This document shows positions 17,952-25,708 of a DNA stretch of 64,000 nt, in pieces. The stretch spans positions 748,883 to 812,882 of the forward strand of contig NZ_KZ672952.1 of NCBI RefSeq assembly GCF_002954775.1, given 5' to 3'. The notes under the pieces were generated by a model. That model was not told the DNA's origin and did not search any database. It saw nothing but the letters and a program-made list of their open reading frames with translations. Made by a program: the position numbers and the translations under genes. Position 1 is the first letter of the stretch; every line of letters begins with the position of its first letter. The DNA is from Streptomyces geranii (GTDB lineage: Bacteria; Actinomycetota; Actinomycetes; Streptomycetales; Streptomycetaceae).

Positions 17952-18782
17952 ATGTCCCAGACACTCAAGACCAAGAGAAAGTCCCGGCTCCGCAGGGCCG
18001 CGGTCATCGCGGGCAGCGTGACGGCCCTGACCGCCGGTCTGGCGGGCAGCGCGTTCGCCGCAGCCCCCGATCCGCTGCCGTACCAGGCCTCCGCCTTCCA
18101 GGACAAGTACCAGCCGTTGTTCGACTACGACCACGACGGCTGCTACCCCTCCTCCGCCGTCGACAAGAACGGGCATCTCAACGGCGGCCTGAACACCGTC
18201 GGCGACCCAGGCGCCGGCTGCCGGTTCATCGGCCGGGCCAACACCTACGTCCGGTCCGCCTGCGACGCGACCTGGTGCGCGTACGTCTACACGCTGTACT
18301 TCGAGAAGGACCAGGGCCCGATCGGTGGTCACCGGCACGACTGGGAGGCCGTAGTGGCCTGGCAGAAGCGCGGGCAGGAGGCGCCGTCGTACATCTCCGT
18401 CTCCGCGCACGGCGGGTACAGCAGCAAGGCGTTCAACACGATCGAGCGTTCCGGCAACCGCGCCCACATCGTCTACCACCTGGACGGTGGCTCCACCCAC
18501 GCCTTCCGCTTCGCCAAGGCCGGTGAGCAGCCGGAGGCCGTCAAGGGTGTCTGGGACCGGCCGGCCCTCGTCGCACTGGACAAGCTCAAGCAGAGCAACC
18601 GCACGGCGTTCGACGCGCTGTGGAACAGCAACTGGATCGAGCCGGGCCTGACCTTCGGCGCCAACTTCCCCATCCAGGACAGGGACGGCCACTTCCAGAC
18701 CACTCTGACCCGGGCACGCGAGAGCGTGAACAAAGACCTGGGCAACCCCATCCCCAGTTTCAACCCGAACGTCGCCTTCTGA
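17952..18782 (+). CDS. Secreted NLP (necrosis and ethylene-inducing-like, NPP1) protein
   Basis: A 276-residue exported protein. A basic n-region (KTKRKSRLRR) and hydrophobic core end in AGSAFA-AAP, a normal Sec signal peptide cleaved near residue 36-37. The mature part carries the NLP hallmark GHRHDWE (126-132), the metal-binding heptapeptide needed for cytolytic activity in characterised NLPs. Four Cys residues lie before it. NLPs of oomycetes, fungi and some bacteria bind plant sphingolipids and cause necrosis; in soil actinomycetes the role is unsettled. GGAGAG lies before the ATG at 17952. It is divergent from the STAND gene and followed by a hairpin. Confidence 0.92.
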   Translation: MSQTLKTKRKSRLRRAAVIAGSVTALTAGLAGSAFAAAPDPLPYQASAFQDKYQPLFDYDHDGCYPSSAVDKNGHLNGGLNTVGDPGAGCRFIGRANTYVRSACDATWCAYVYTLYFEKDQGPIGGHRHDWEAVVAWQKRGQEAPSYISVSAHGGYSSKAFNTIERSGNRAHIVYHLDGGSTHAFRFAKAGEQPEAVKGVWDRPALVALDKLKQSNRTAFDALWNSNWIEPGLTFGANFPIQDRDGHFQTTLTRARESVNKDLGNPIPSFNPNVAF

Positions 18783-18798
18783 GGCCGTTCCCCGAACC

Positions 18799-18837
18799 AC
18801 GGCCGTCGACGCGTACTCCCCCAGCGTCGGCGGCCGT
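18799..18837 (+). terminator. Terminator hairpin after the NLP gene
   Basis: Near-perfect inverted repeat: left arm 18799-18812 (ACGGCCGTCGACGC), right arm 18824-18837, 11-base loop, 17 bp after the stop. No U-tract, as usual in high-GC actinomycetes. Confidence 0.7.
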
Positions 18838-18959
18838 GCTGCATGCGCGGCGTCGGGTCAGCGCGACGGCACCCAGGAGGCGGGCCGGGTAAGGCCTTCT
18901 GTTGTCCCGCACCAGGTGGTCGGAGCCACGTGCTGAGCCGAGCCCTCCCGGAGACGACG

Positions 18960-18994
18960 CCGGGGCGGGCACCTGAATACGGTGCCCACCCCGG
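18960..18994 (-). terminator. Terminator hairpin after the subtilase gene
   Basis: Inverted repeat CCGGGGCGGGCACC (18960-18973) pairing with 18981-18994, one mismatch, 7-base loop. It lies 18 bp beyond the stop of the leftward protease, back to back with the NLP terminator. Confidence 0.7.
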
Positions 18995-19012
18995 AACGCT
19001 CTTCACCCCGAA

Positions 19013-21433
19013 CTACGGAGCCTGCACCGCACGCAGAGCGACGGCACTGCGGACCTTGTGGTGCTTGTCGCTCCACGTGATCGAGCCGAAGTTCCAGTCG
19101 CCGTAGGCCGCGTCGGTACGCGTGAAGGTGACCTTGTAGGTCGCCGTACCGCCGGGCGACACGACCAGCGTCCTCGGCGAGACAGTGGCCCGGTAGCCGG
19201 GCGGCGTCTGGAGCGTGACGGCGTAGACGCCTGTCTCGCCGCTGATGTTGGTGACCCTGCGGGTCACGGTCTGCCCGCCCGCGAGGTCACCGACCGCGAT
19301 GGTCGGGTTGTTGAGGTCGCTCGGGTCGGTGTTCGGCACTCCGGCGCAGGGGTCGCCGCCGCCGTCGGTCACCGGCGGCTGGCCGATGGCACACAGGTAC
19401 GCGGTCCAGTCGGCGGAGGTGGAGTCGTAGACCAGGCCCGGGTCGTCGGCGGTGTTCGGGACGACATGGCCGGAGCCGTAGTCGAGGGGGGTGGCGGCGA
19501 CGCCGCCGGAACGCTCGATCGGCCTGCCCGTGTCGGTCTTCGTGCTCGCAGTGGTCATCAGGGCCGACTTGACCTCCATGGGGGACCAGTCGGGGTGCAG
19601 CTGACGCAGCAGCAAACCGAGGCCCGCCACGTGCGGGGCGGCCATGGACGTGCCGGACAGGATGCCCTGCGCACCCTTGTACGTGCCTCCGTCGCCGCCC
19701 GGCGTGGTGCCCGCGACGATGTCCACGCCGGGGGCCGCGATGTCGGGCTTGAGGAGGTCACCGTCGCTGTTGAGGTCGGGACCGCCGGAGGAGAACCCGG
19801 GGATCTGCGGGGCCTCCTGGTGCCCGGAACGCGCAGCGGTGAGTTCGGCGGTGGCACCGGAACCACCGGCGTACGCCTTGACGGCTTCACCGTCGGCCTT
19901 GGCGAGCTGCAGGCTCGGCAGGGTATGGGAGTCGACGGTCTGCTCGTCGGTGGTGTTCATGTTGTACAGCACCATGCCCACGCCGCCGGCCGACTTCACC
20001 TCGGCGCTCTTGGCCGGGCGGGGCACGCTGCCGCGGGCGCAGACCACGATCGCGCCCTTGACCGTGTCGGGGTCCAGGGTGCCCGGCACACACATCGCGG
20101 CCTGGTTCCCGTCCGCCCCGCTCCTGGCCGCCTTCGCCGCGTCGATCAGGGGAGCGGAAGGGACCGGGGAGCCGCTGCCGCTGACCCCGGTGTACGAGAC
20201 GCCGCTGCCGAGGGTGACGGTCGCGCGATAGCCCGTGTCGTGGGTGGAGGCGGCCACCGTGGTCAGCCACGGGACGCCGTTGGAGGCCGTCCGGGGGCCG
20301 GTGTTGCCCGCCGCGGCAGCGATGAAGACTCCCGCCTTGGCCGCGTTGAACTCGGCCATGTACTCCGGCCGGTTCGCGGGCGCGGTGTTGCTGCCGCCGA
20401 GGGAGAGGTTGATGACGTCGACGCCGTCGGCCACGGCCTTGTCGAAGGCTGCCACGATGTCCGCGGTCCAACAGCCGCTGCTCCAGCAGACCTTGTAGGC
20501 GGCGATGCGGGCGGCCGGAGCCAGGCCGGATATGTGTCCGGCTATGCCGGTGTCCGGCACGGCGGCCGGGACGTCGTGGTTGCCGGCCGCGGTGGTGGCG
20601 GTGTGCGTGCCGTGGGACGAGGCGTCCATCGGGGACGCCCAGTCGGTGTCCGAGGGGTCGGTAACACCCTTGTTGAAGTACTGGGCGCCGATCACCTTGT
20701 TGTTGCAGGTGACCAGGTGCGCGGTGTCCGCGCCTCGGTCACAGGTGCCCTTCCACTTCTTGGCGATGATCTCGGCGTCGGGACGGGGCTCCGGGAGGGC
20801 CGCGAGCGACGGGTTGCCGGTGTCGATTCCGGTGTCGATGACACCGAGGATCATGCCCTGCCCGGCGTTTCTACGGCCGCCGGGAATCTTCGAGTAGAGG
20901 CCCTTGCGGTCTTTCAAACCCAGAAACCGAGCGACGTCAGGGGGTTGAAGGGCTCCGGTACCGGCCGCGCCGTTGGCTGCGGTCGTCGCGGTGGGGTGGC
21001 TCGCGACATTGCGCGTCAGCGAGACGACGCCCGGAACTCGGGCGAGCCCATCAGCCTGACGATCCGTCAGCTGCGCCGAGAAGCCGTTCAGCACATACGA
21101 ATAGGTGTAGAGCGGCTTCACACCCGGCACCGCCTCCAGCACCTCGTCGCGTTCCCGCTTCAGGTCACGGACGTGGTCACGGACGGCCTTCGTCGCCGTG
21201 TCGAGCCGCTCACCCTGAGGTGCCGCGGTGCCGGGATCGGTCGCGACGGGTGCGCCGGCGAGCTGGACGAGGTAGGTGGTCTTCGGGGCGGCGCCGGACG
21301 GCCCTTCTCCCTGCGAAGCGGCCTGGACGGGCGTGGCACCGGTCAGGAGAAGCCCGCCCGCCAGGGCCGGAGCAAGCACGGACACAATTCTGCGGCCGAT
21401 GCCGCGACATCGGGCGGACTGCTGTTGGGACAC
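19013..21433 (-). CDS. Secreted subtilisin-like serine protease (S8) with I9 prodomain and PA insert
   Basis: An 806-residue exported subtilase. The signal peptide ends near PVQA-AS (about 38). An inhibitor-I9-type propeptide (about 50-145) contains YSYVLNGFSAQL. The catalytic triad is D200 (GVIDTGID), H274 (SSHGTHTATT) and S596 (SGTSMAAPHVAG), with oxyanion N377 (AAAGNTGP). A protease-associated domain is inserted at about 410-545, and the last ~120 residues are a fibronectin-III-like domain (GDLAGGQTVTRRVTN, YKVTFTR). This layout matches the large pyrolysin/cucumisin-like group. The GTG at 21433 follows GGGGGAGG. It probably degrades extracellular protein. Confidence 0.95.
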   Translation of the reverse strand: MSQQQSARCRGIGRRIVSVLAPALAGGLLLTGATPVQAASQGEGPSGAAPKTTYLVQLAGAPVATDPGTAAPQGERLDTATKAVRDHVRDLKRERDEVLEAVPGVKPLYTYSYVLNGFSAQLTDRQADGLARVPGVVSLTRNVASHPTATTAANGAAGTGALQPPDVARFLGLKDRKGLYSKIPGGRRNAGQGMILGVIDTGIDTGNPSLAALPEPRPDAEIIAKKWKGTCDRGADTAHLVTCNNKVIGAQYFNKGVTDPSDTDWASPMDASSHGTHTATTAAGNHDVPAAVPDTGIAGHISGLAPAARIAAYKVCWSSGCWTADIVAAFDKAVADGVDVINLSLGGSNTAPANRPEYMAEFNAAKAGVFIAAAAGNTGPRTASNGVPWLTTVAASTHDTGYRATVTLGSGVSYTGVSGSGSPVPSAPLIDAAKAARSGADGNQAAMCVPGTLDPDTVKGAIVVCARGSVPRPAKSAEVKSAGGVGMVLYNMNTTDEQTVDSHTLPSLQLAKADGEAVKAYAGGSGATAELTAARSGHQEAPQIPGFSSGGPDLNSDGDLLKPDIAAPGVDIVAGTTPGGDGGTYKGAQGILSGTSMAAPHVAGLGLLLRQLHPDWSPMEVKSALMTTASTKTDTGRPIERSGGVAATPLDYGSGHVVPNTADDPGLVYDSTSADWTAYLCAIGQPPVTDGGGDPCAGVPNTDPSDLNNPTIAVGDLAGGQTVTRRVTNISGETGVYAVTLQTPPGYRATVSPRTLVVSPGGTATYKVTFTRTDAAYGDWNFGSITWSDKHHKVRSAVALRAVQAP

Positions 21434-22013
21434 GATGGACGGCCTCCCCCGCGCATGCCGGTCAGACGCATGCGCACGATGGTGTGATGAGCGATCAAGC
21501 CCTCAAGGGCGCCGTCATCGTGTTACGGGAGAGGTCACCGAGAAAAGAGGGAAGATCTTGAACTCTACATAACTACACACCGCCTCCACAGAGTTCACAT
21601 GCCGCCCAAACCAACTGGGCAGTGACCACTACCCAGTTGCGGAAACATCGGGCGTCAGACCGGTCGGGCACGGGAACCCGACATGCCGGTCATCCCTCGT
21701 ACGGCCCGCAAGGACGGGCCTATGCTGCCACCTCGACCGAAGCCGCTGTGACCGATCCCCACCCTCCGTTGATGACGGGGAGTGGCCTACCCACTCCCAG
21801 GCGACCGGAGACGACCCAACTGCTCACCAACGACGAAACACTGAAGGTCCACCGGCGGAACCGGGACAACCGCGAGGTCCTCAATGAGCGGAACCCCGCA
21901 TCGTGGACCATGATCGACACCGACGCGCACACCCTCCGCCTCGCGACGCCCTTCACGTCCGGCGTCGGTGGCCAAGCCGGCCCCGCACGCTCGATGTGCA
22001 GGGAGGTGACCGG
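21434..22013. other. Divergent region between subtilase and alpha/beta hydrolase
   Basis: No convincing gene. An AT-richer core (21541-21600) holds the inverted repeat GAACTCT (21560-21566) / AGAGTTC (21590-21596), a candidate operator for the leftward protease promoter. A second small hairpin, GGGAGTGG/CCACTCCC, lies at 21778-21798 and could attenuate or regulate the hydrolase. An open frame at 21622-22020 has no family resemblance that I recognise. Confidence 0.4.
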
Positions 22014-22790
22014 ATGGTGACCGCCGCCATCGACCTCTTCCACACAGTCGACGGGTCCCGCGAGGCGCCCACGCTGCTCCTGGTGCACGGCTGGGGCGGC
22101 GACGGTCGCCAGTGGTCGTGGCACGCGGAGGAACTGCGCGAAACATTTCGCGTGGTCGTCCCCGACCTGCGCGGACACGGCCGCTCCCCCGTCCCGGACC
22201 AGGACAACACCCCGGCAGCGATGGCCAATGACCTGGCGGCGCTCATCACCCACCTGGGAACCGGGCCGGTCGTCGCCGTCGGCCACTCCATGGGCGTCCA
22301 AGTCGTCAACCTCCTGGCCATCGGCCACCCGGAGTCCGTACGCTCCGTCGTCGCCCTCGACCCGGCCCACGGCGCACACGGTGCCGAGCTGGACGACATT
22401 CCCCGGCGACTGGCCGCCTTCCGCGAGAACGGTGCCCGTGAGGCCGCCGCGTTCATCTCCGGGGCCTTCTCAGCACAGGCCTCACCCGGTCTGCGCACCG
22501 CGCACATCCGCACGATGCTCGGCACCCCGGACCACGTCATCGCCCAGGCGTACGCGGGCATGTACACCGATCCGGGGGCGGTCGGCATCCGCCCGCGCAG
22601 TGAGGAGTACCTGCGCCTGCGCACACAGCCCGCGCTGACGGTCTGGACCTCGTCGGAGGCTGCCGCATGGGAACGTACGGCGGCGCCCGGCTCCCGCGTC
22701 GAGCATTGGCCCGCCACCGGCCACTATGTGCACGAGGAGCGCCCGGAAAACACGATCGGACTCATTCGGGAGTGGGCCGACCGGGACTAG
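22014..22790 (+). CDS. Alpha/beta hydrolase
   Basis: A 258-residue cytosolic alpha/beta hydrolase. The oxyanion region HGWGGDGRQW, the nucleophile elbow GHSMG and the C-terminal catalytic His in WPATGHYVHEE are visible. The acid residue is probably in the segment after RLRTQPALTVWTS, but no clean Asp is seen there, so catalytic acid placement is uncertain. The ATG at 22014 follows GGGAGG; an upstream in-frame ATG at 21903 lacks a ribosome site. It has no operon partners: the subtilase is divergent, and a dead transposase follows. Substrate is unknown. Confidence 0.88.
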   Translation: MVTAAIDLFHTVDGSREAPTLLLVHGWGGDGRQWSWHAEELRETFRVVVPDLRGHGRSPVPDQDNTPAAMANDLAALITHLGTGPVVAVGHSMGVQVVNLLAIGHPESVRSVVALDPAHGAHGAELDDIPRRLAAFRENGAREAAAFISGAFSAQASPGLRTAHIRTMLGTPDHVIAQAYAGMYTDPGAVGIRPRSEEYLRLRTQPALTVWTSSEAAAWERTAAPGSRVEHWPATGHYVHEERPENTIGLIREWADRD

Positions 22791-22799
22791 CACTCCAGC

Positions 22800-23369
22800 A
22801 GCGGCTCGCTGTCTGCCCTCCCACGGCTCGCGCGAAGCCTGCGTGAACAGGTGGTCGACGAGGCTGAAGCGCGACACCCGCTGGGACTTCGGGACGGCCG
22901 AGACGTAGCCAGTGGCGGCCTCTTCCCCCGAGGCGACGGAAACGCCATTCCTGACCATGAGCGGAAGCGGCTGCCGCCCAGGCGTCCGGCAGCGGCAAGG
23001 CGAGCGACCGCAGCTCGATCGGCATGGCCGACCCTCCTCTCGCGTGGTCCAGGGCTTGGCCATTCACAGCTCGCGGTTCACGAGGCCTGGCCGCGAGCGG
23101 TGGCGTAGGCGGCGAGGGCGCTGATCTGGCACTTTTCGGCGCAGTCGGCGGTACTGGAGTCTTGACTCTGAAGACCCGCGGAGATCGTGCCCTTCTTGAT
23201 GAAGCCCGGTGGCGTCGAGGATGCGCGCCCTGTCGTCCTCGACGAGTTGCTCGGCGACGGCCCGTTGAGTCAAGGCCGCAGGCGTTCGGGGGCGATGCCC
23301 GGCGTATTCGGCTGACTGCCAGCCGTTCTTGCGCAGGAAGAGGTCGTCGAGTTCATGGTCGCTTTCCAA
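22800..23369 (-). pseudogene. IS701-family transposase relic
   Basis: Minus-strand frames together spell a decayed IS701-type DDE transposase. From right to left: RKNGWQSAEYAGHR, RARILDATG; then, after a one-base shift near 23208, FIKKGTISAGLQ...CQISALAAYATARG; then another shift to LVNREL and MAKPWTTREE; then ALPLPDAWAAAASAHGQEWR (about 23007-22933); and finally GYVSAVPKSQ (22913-22884). These match the order and spacing of conserved IS701 blocks (KNGW..AEHAG, DETGF-KKG, GVFLAYATSRG, RELYLPKSW, YGQEWRFR, AVPKSQ). At least three frameshifts and internal deletions make it dead. Ends and terminal repeats are not recognisable. Confidence 0.75.
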
Positions 23370-23484
23370 CGGAACGCGACGACCTCACCTACCGGAGTCG
23401 AGACAGCACGCGTGTCAACAAGCCGTCGGCTTCGCACTTGCCGTCCCGGGGGTTCCGTTTCCATCGGCTCATACGTATCGTCTA

Positions 23485-23500
23485 TAGAAATCGGTTGCTA
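23485..23500. promoter_or_regulatory. Predicted LacI operator 1 (arabinan cluster, left part)
   Basis: TAGAAATCGGTTGCTA, 15 of 16 matches to the window consensus TAGARAYCGRTYTCTA (G instead of T at position 13). Lies upstream of the GH43-like relic and the GH51/GH31 genes. Central CG is typical of LacI-family operators. Confidence 0.7.
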
Positions 23501-23530
23501 CCAACAGATGCAGCAGCCGTGATCAGCATG

Positions 23531-23546
23531 CAGAAATCGGTTGCAT
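23531..23546. promoter_or_regulatory. Predicted LacI operator 2 (arabinan cluster, left part)
   Basis: CAGAAATCGGTTGCAT. The twelve internal bases AGAAATCGGTTG are identical to operator 1, and the spacing between the two starts is 46 bp, close to four to five helical turns. Confidence 0.6.
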
Positions 23547-23607
23547 ACAGAAAAGCAATGATCGACATGTCGAACAGTGCCCGACTGGCTGAACATGGAG
23601 AGCGCGC

Positions 23608-24160
23608 ATGACCACTGCCCCGTACCGCGATCCGGTGCACGACGGGGCCACCGACCCGACGCTCATCCGACATCGGACATCGGCATCGCAGTCAGCACGG
23701 ATGACGGCCGGAGCTGGTCGTACCAGGGGATCGCGGCGGGCTGGACATCGAGCCGGGCCGCAACACCTTCTGGGCACCCGAAGTGCTCTGGCACGACGGG
23801 ACTCACCACATGTACGCCTCCTGTCTCACCGGCGTACGAGCCAACTGGAGCGGCCCGGCCCGGATCCTCCACCACACCTCGCACGACCTCGAGACCTGGA
23901 CCCGCCGGCCGGAGCAACTCCTCGACCGCGCGCCCTACGGACACCACGCCATGGCCGTCGAACAGGGCGACGACCAGGCTCTCCTGACCTACTTCGCCCA
24001 CGACGAGAGCGGCACCCCACGGCAATCCTCCGTCCGGACTGCTCAACTCACCCTCCAAGACGGGGCATTGGCCTGCACCGCCCAGGCTCCCCGCACACTT
24101 CTGCGCCCCGAACCGACCCCGCCCACCGCGGCGGCACCCGCACCCAGACCGAGAGGTAGA
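23608..24160 (+). pseudogene. GH43-like (five-bladed propeller) glycosidase, frameshifted and partly deleted
   Basis: Three reading frames in succession read as one glycosidase-like protein. It begins MTTAPYRDPVHDGATDPTLI at 23608, then in a second frame DIGIAVSTDDGRSWSYQGIA, then in a third GLDIEPGRNTFWAPEVLWHD and GTHHMYASCLTGVRANWSG, with PYGHHAMAVEQG further on. The DPTLI segment normally precedes a W-x-LYTNRR block, which is missing, so a short deletion accompanies the first shift. Its end runs into the start of the GH51 gene. It stands directly behind the two operators, so it was probably the first gene of that operon. Inactivation by at least two frameshifts is seen directly; the family call is moderately sure. 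Confidence 0.7.
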
Positions 24161-24167
24161 CCCACCG

Positions 24168-25700
24168 ATGCACCAGTCCCCGGCCCGCTTCACCCTCGAC
24201 CCCGCGTTCGAAATCGGCGAAGTGAACCCGCGCCTGTACGGCTCGTTCGTCGAGCACCTCGGCCGCTGCGTCTACGACGGGCTGTACGAGCCCGGCCACC
24301 CCCAGGCCGACGAGACCGGGCTGCGCAAGGACGTCCTCGAACTCATCCGCGAACTCGGCGTCACCACGGTCCGCTACCCGGGCGGCAACTTCGTCTCCGG
24401 CTACCGCTGGGAGGACAGTGTCGGCCCCGCCGAGCAGCGGCCCAGGCGCATGGACCTGGCCTGGCACTCGCTGGAGACCAACCAGTTCGGGCTCGCCGAG
24501 TTCATCGACTTCTGCCGCAAGACGGACGTGGAGCCGATGATGGCCGTCAACCTCGGCACCCGGGGTGTCGAGGACGCCGTCCGCCTCCTCGAGTACGCCA
24601 ACAACCCCGGCGGCACCGAGCTGGCCGATCTGCGCATCGCGCACGGCGCCAAGGAACCGTACGGCATCCGCATGTGGTGTCTGGGCAACGAGATGGACGG
24701 CCCCTGGCAGATCGGCCACAAGAAGCCCGAGGAGTACGCGCGCCTCGCCCGTGAGACAGCCAGCGCCATGAAGATGGTGGACTCGAAGCTCCAGCTGGTC
24801 GCCTGCGGTTCCTCCGGTTTCGGGATGCCGACCTTCGGTACCTGGGAGGCGACCGTCCTGAACGAGTGCTACGAGCAGGTGGAGTACGTCTCGCTCCACT
24901 CCTACTACGGGTTCGAGAAGGGCGACACCGACCTCGCCTCCTTCATGTCGTGCGGCGAGGACGTCGAGCGGTACATCAGGGGTGTCGTCGCCACCTGCGA
25001 CCACATCGGCGCCAAACTCAAGTCACCGAAGAAGATCATGCTGTCGTACGACGAGTGGAACGTCTGGCACGCCAGCCGGTCCCCCATGGCCCCGCCGGAG
25101 GAGGACGGCTTCGCCTACGCGCCGAGGCTGCTGGAGAACACCTACTCCCTCGCCGACGCCGTACTGACCGGCTCCCTGCTCATCGGCATGCTGCGGCACG
25201 CCGACCGGGTCACGTCCGCCTCCCTGGCCCAGCTCGTGAACGTCATCGCGCCGATCATGACCGAGCCGGGCGGGCCCGCCTGGAAGCAGACGATCTTCTA
25301 CCCCTTCGCCCAGGCGTCCACGTACGGGCGGGGCCGGGTACTGCGCGTAGAGCCGGACAGCCCGCGCCAGGACACCGAGCGCTTCGGCGAGGTCGACCTG
25401 CTGCACGCCACCGCCGTCACCGACGACCGGACCGGCGCCGTCACCGTCTTCGCCGTCAACCGTGACCTGGAGCGGGGCCTGCCGCTGGAGGTGGAGCTGC
25501 GCGGGTTCGGCGACGGGCTGCGGGTCGTCGAGCACCTGGTGCTGGACGGCGACGACCCGCAGGCCTGCAACACCCTCGACGCCCCCGACCGGGTCACCCC
25601 GCGCACGGCGACGGGCGCCGCGGTCTCCGGCCGTGTGCTGCGCGCCGAACTCACCCCGATGTCCTGGAACGTCATCCGCCTGACCCGAGCCGAGAGCTGA
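24168..25700 (+). CDS. abfA: Alpha-L-arabinofuranosidase, GH51 (intracellular)
   Basis: A 510-residue GH51 enzyme that releases terminal L-arabinofuranose. The acid/base Glu is E175 in WCLGNEMDGPW and the nucleophile E296 is in LSYDEWNVW, with TVRYPGGNFVSGY and HSYYG also conserved. A C-terminal beta-sandwich closes the protein. No signal peptide, so it acts on imported oligosaccharides. GAGAGGTAG sits eight bases before the ATG. The GH31 gene follows after 8 bp. Two LacI-type operators lie upstream. Length and both catalytic residues match the family. Confidence 0.96.
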   Translation: MHQSPARFTLDPAFEIGEVNPRLYGSFVEHLGRCVYDGLYEPGHPQADETGLRKDVLELIRELGVTTVRYPGGNFVSGYRWEDSVGPAEQRPRRMDLAWHSLETNQFGLAEFIDFCRKTDVEPMMAVNLGTRGVEDAVRLLEYANNPGGTELADLRIAHGAKEPYGIRMWCLGNEMDGPWQIGHKKPEEYARLARETASAMKMVDSKLQLVACGSSGFGMPTFGTWEATVLNECYEQVEYVSLHSYYGFEKGDTDLASFMSCGEDVERYIRGVVATCDHIGAKLKSPKKIMLSYDEWNVWHASRSPMAPPEEDGFAYAPRLLENTYSLADAVLTGSLLIGMLRHADRVTSASLAQLVNVIAPIMTEPGGPAWKQTIFYPFAQASTYGRGRVLRVEPDSPRQDTERFGEVDLLHATAVTDDRTGAVTVFAVNRDLERGLPLEVELRGFGDGLRVVEHLVLDGDDPQACNTLDAPDRVTPRTATGAAVSGRVLRAELTPMSWNVIRLTRAES

Positions 25701-25708
25701 CGAGAGAC

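Noticed and set aside
13972..17964. Longer start at 17964 for the STAND protein
   Set aside because: The extra 91 residues cover the promoter region, have no motif and overlap the start of the divergent NLP gene.
19058..21487. An 809-codon plus-strand open frame opposite the subtilase gene
   Set aside because: It is the antisense shadow of a clearly homologous S8 protease; its product is Gly/Arg/Val-rich low complexity with no family features.
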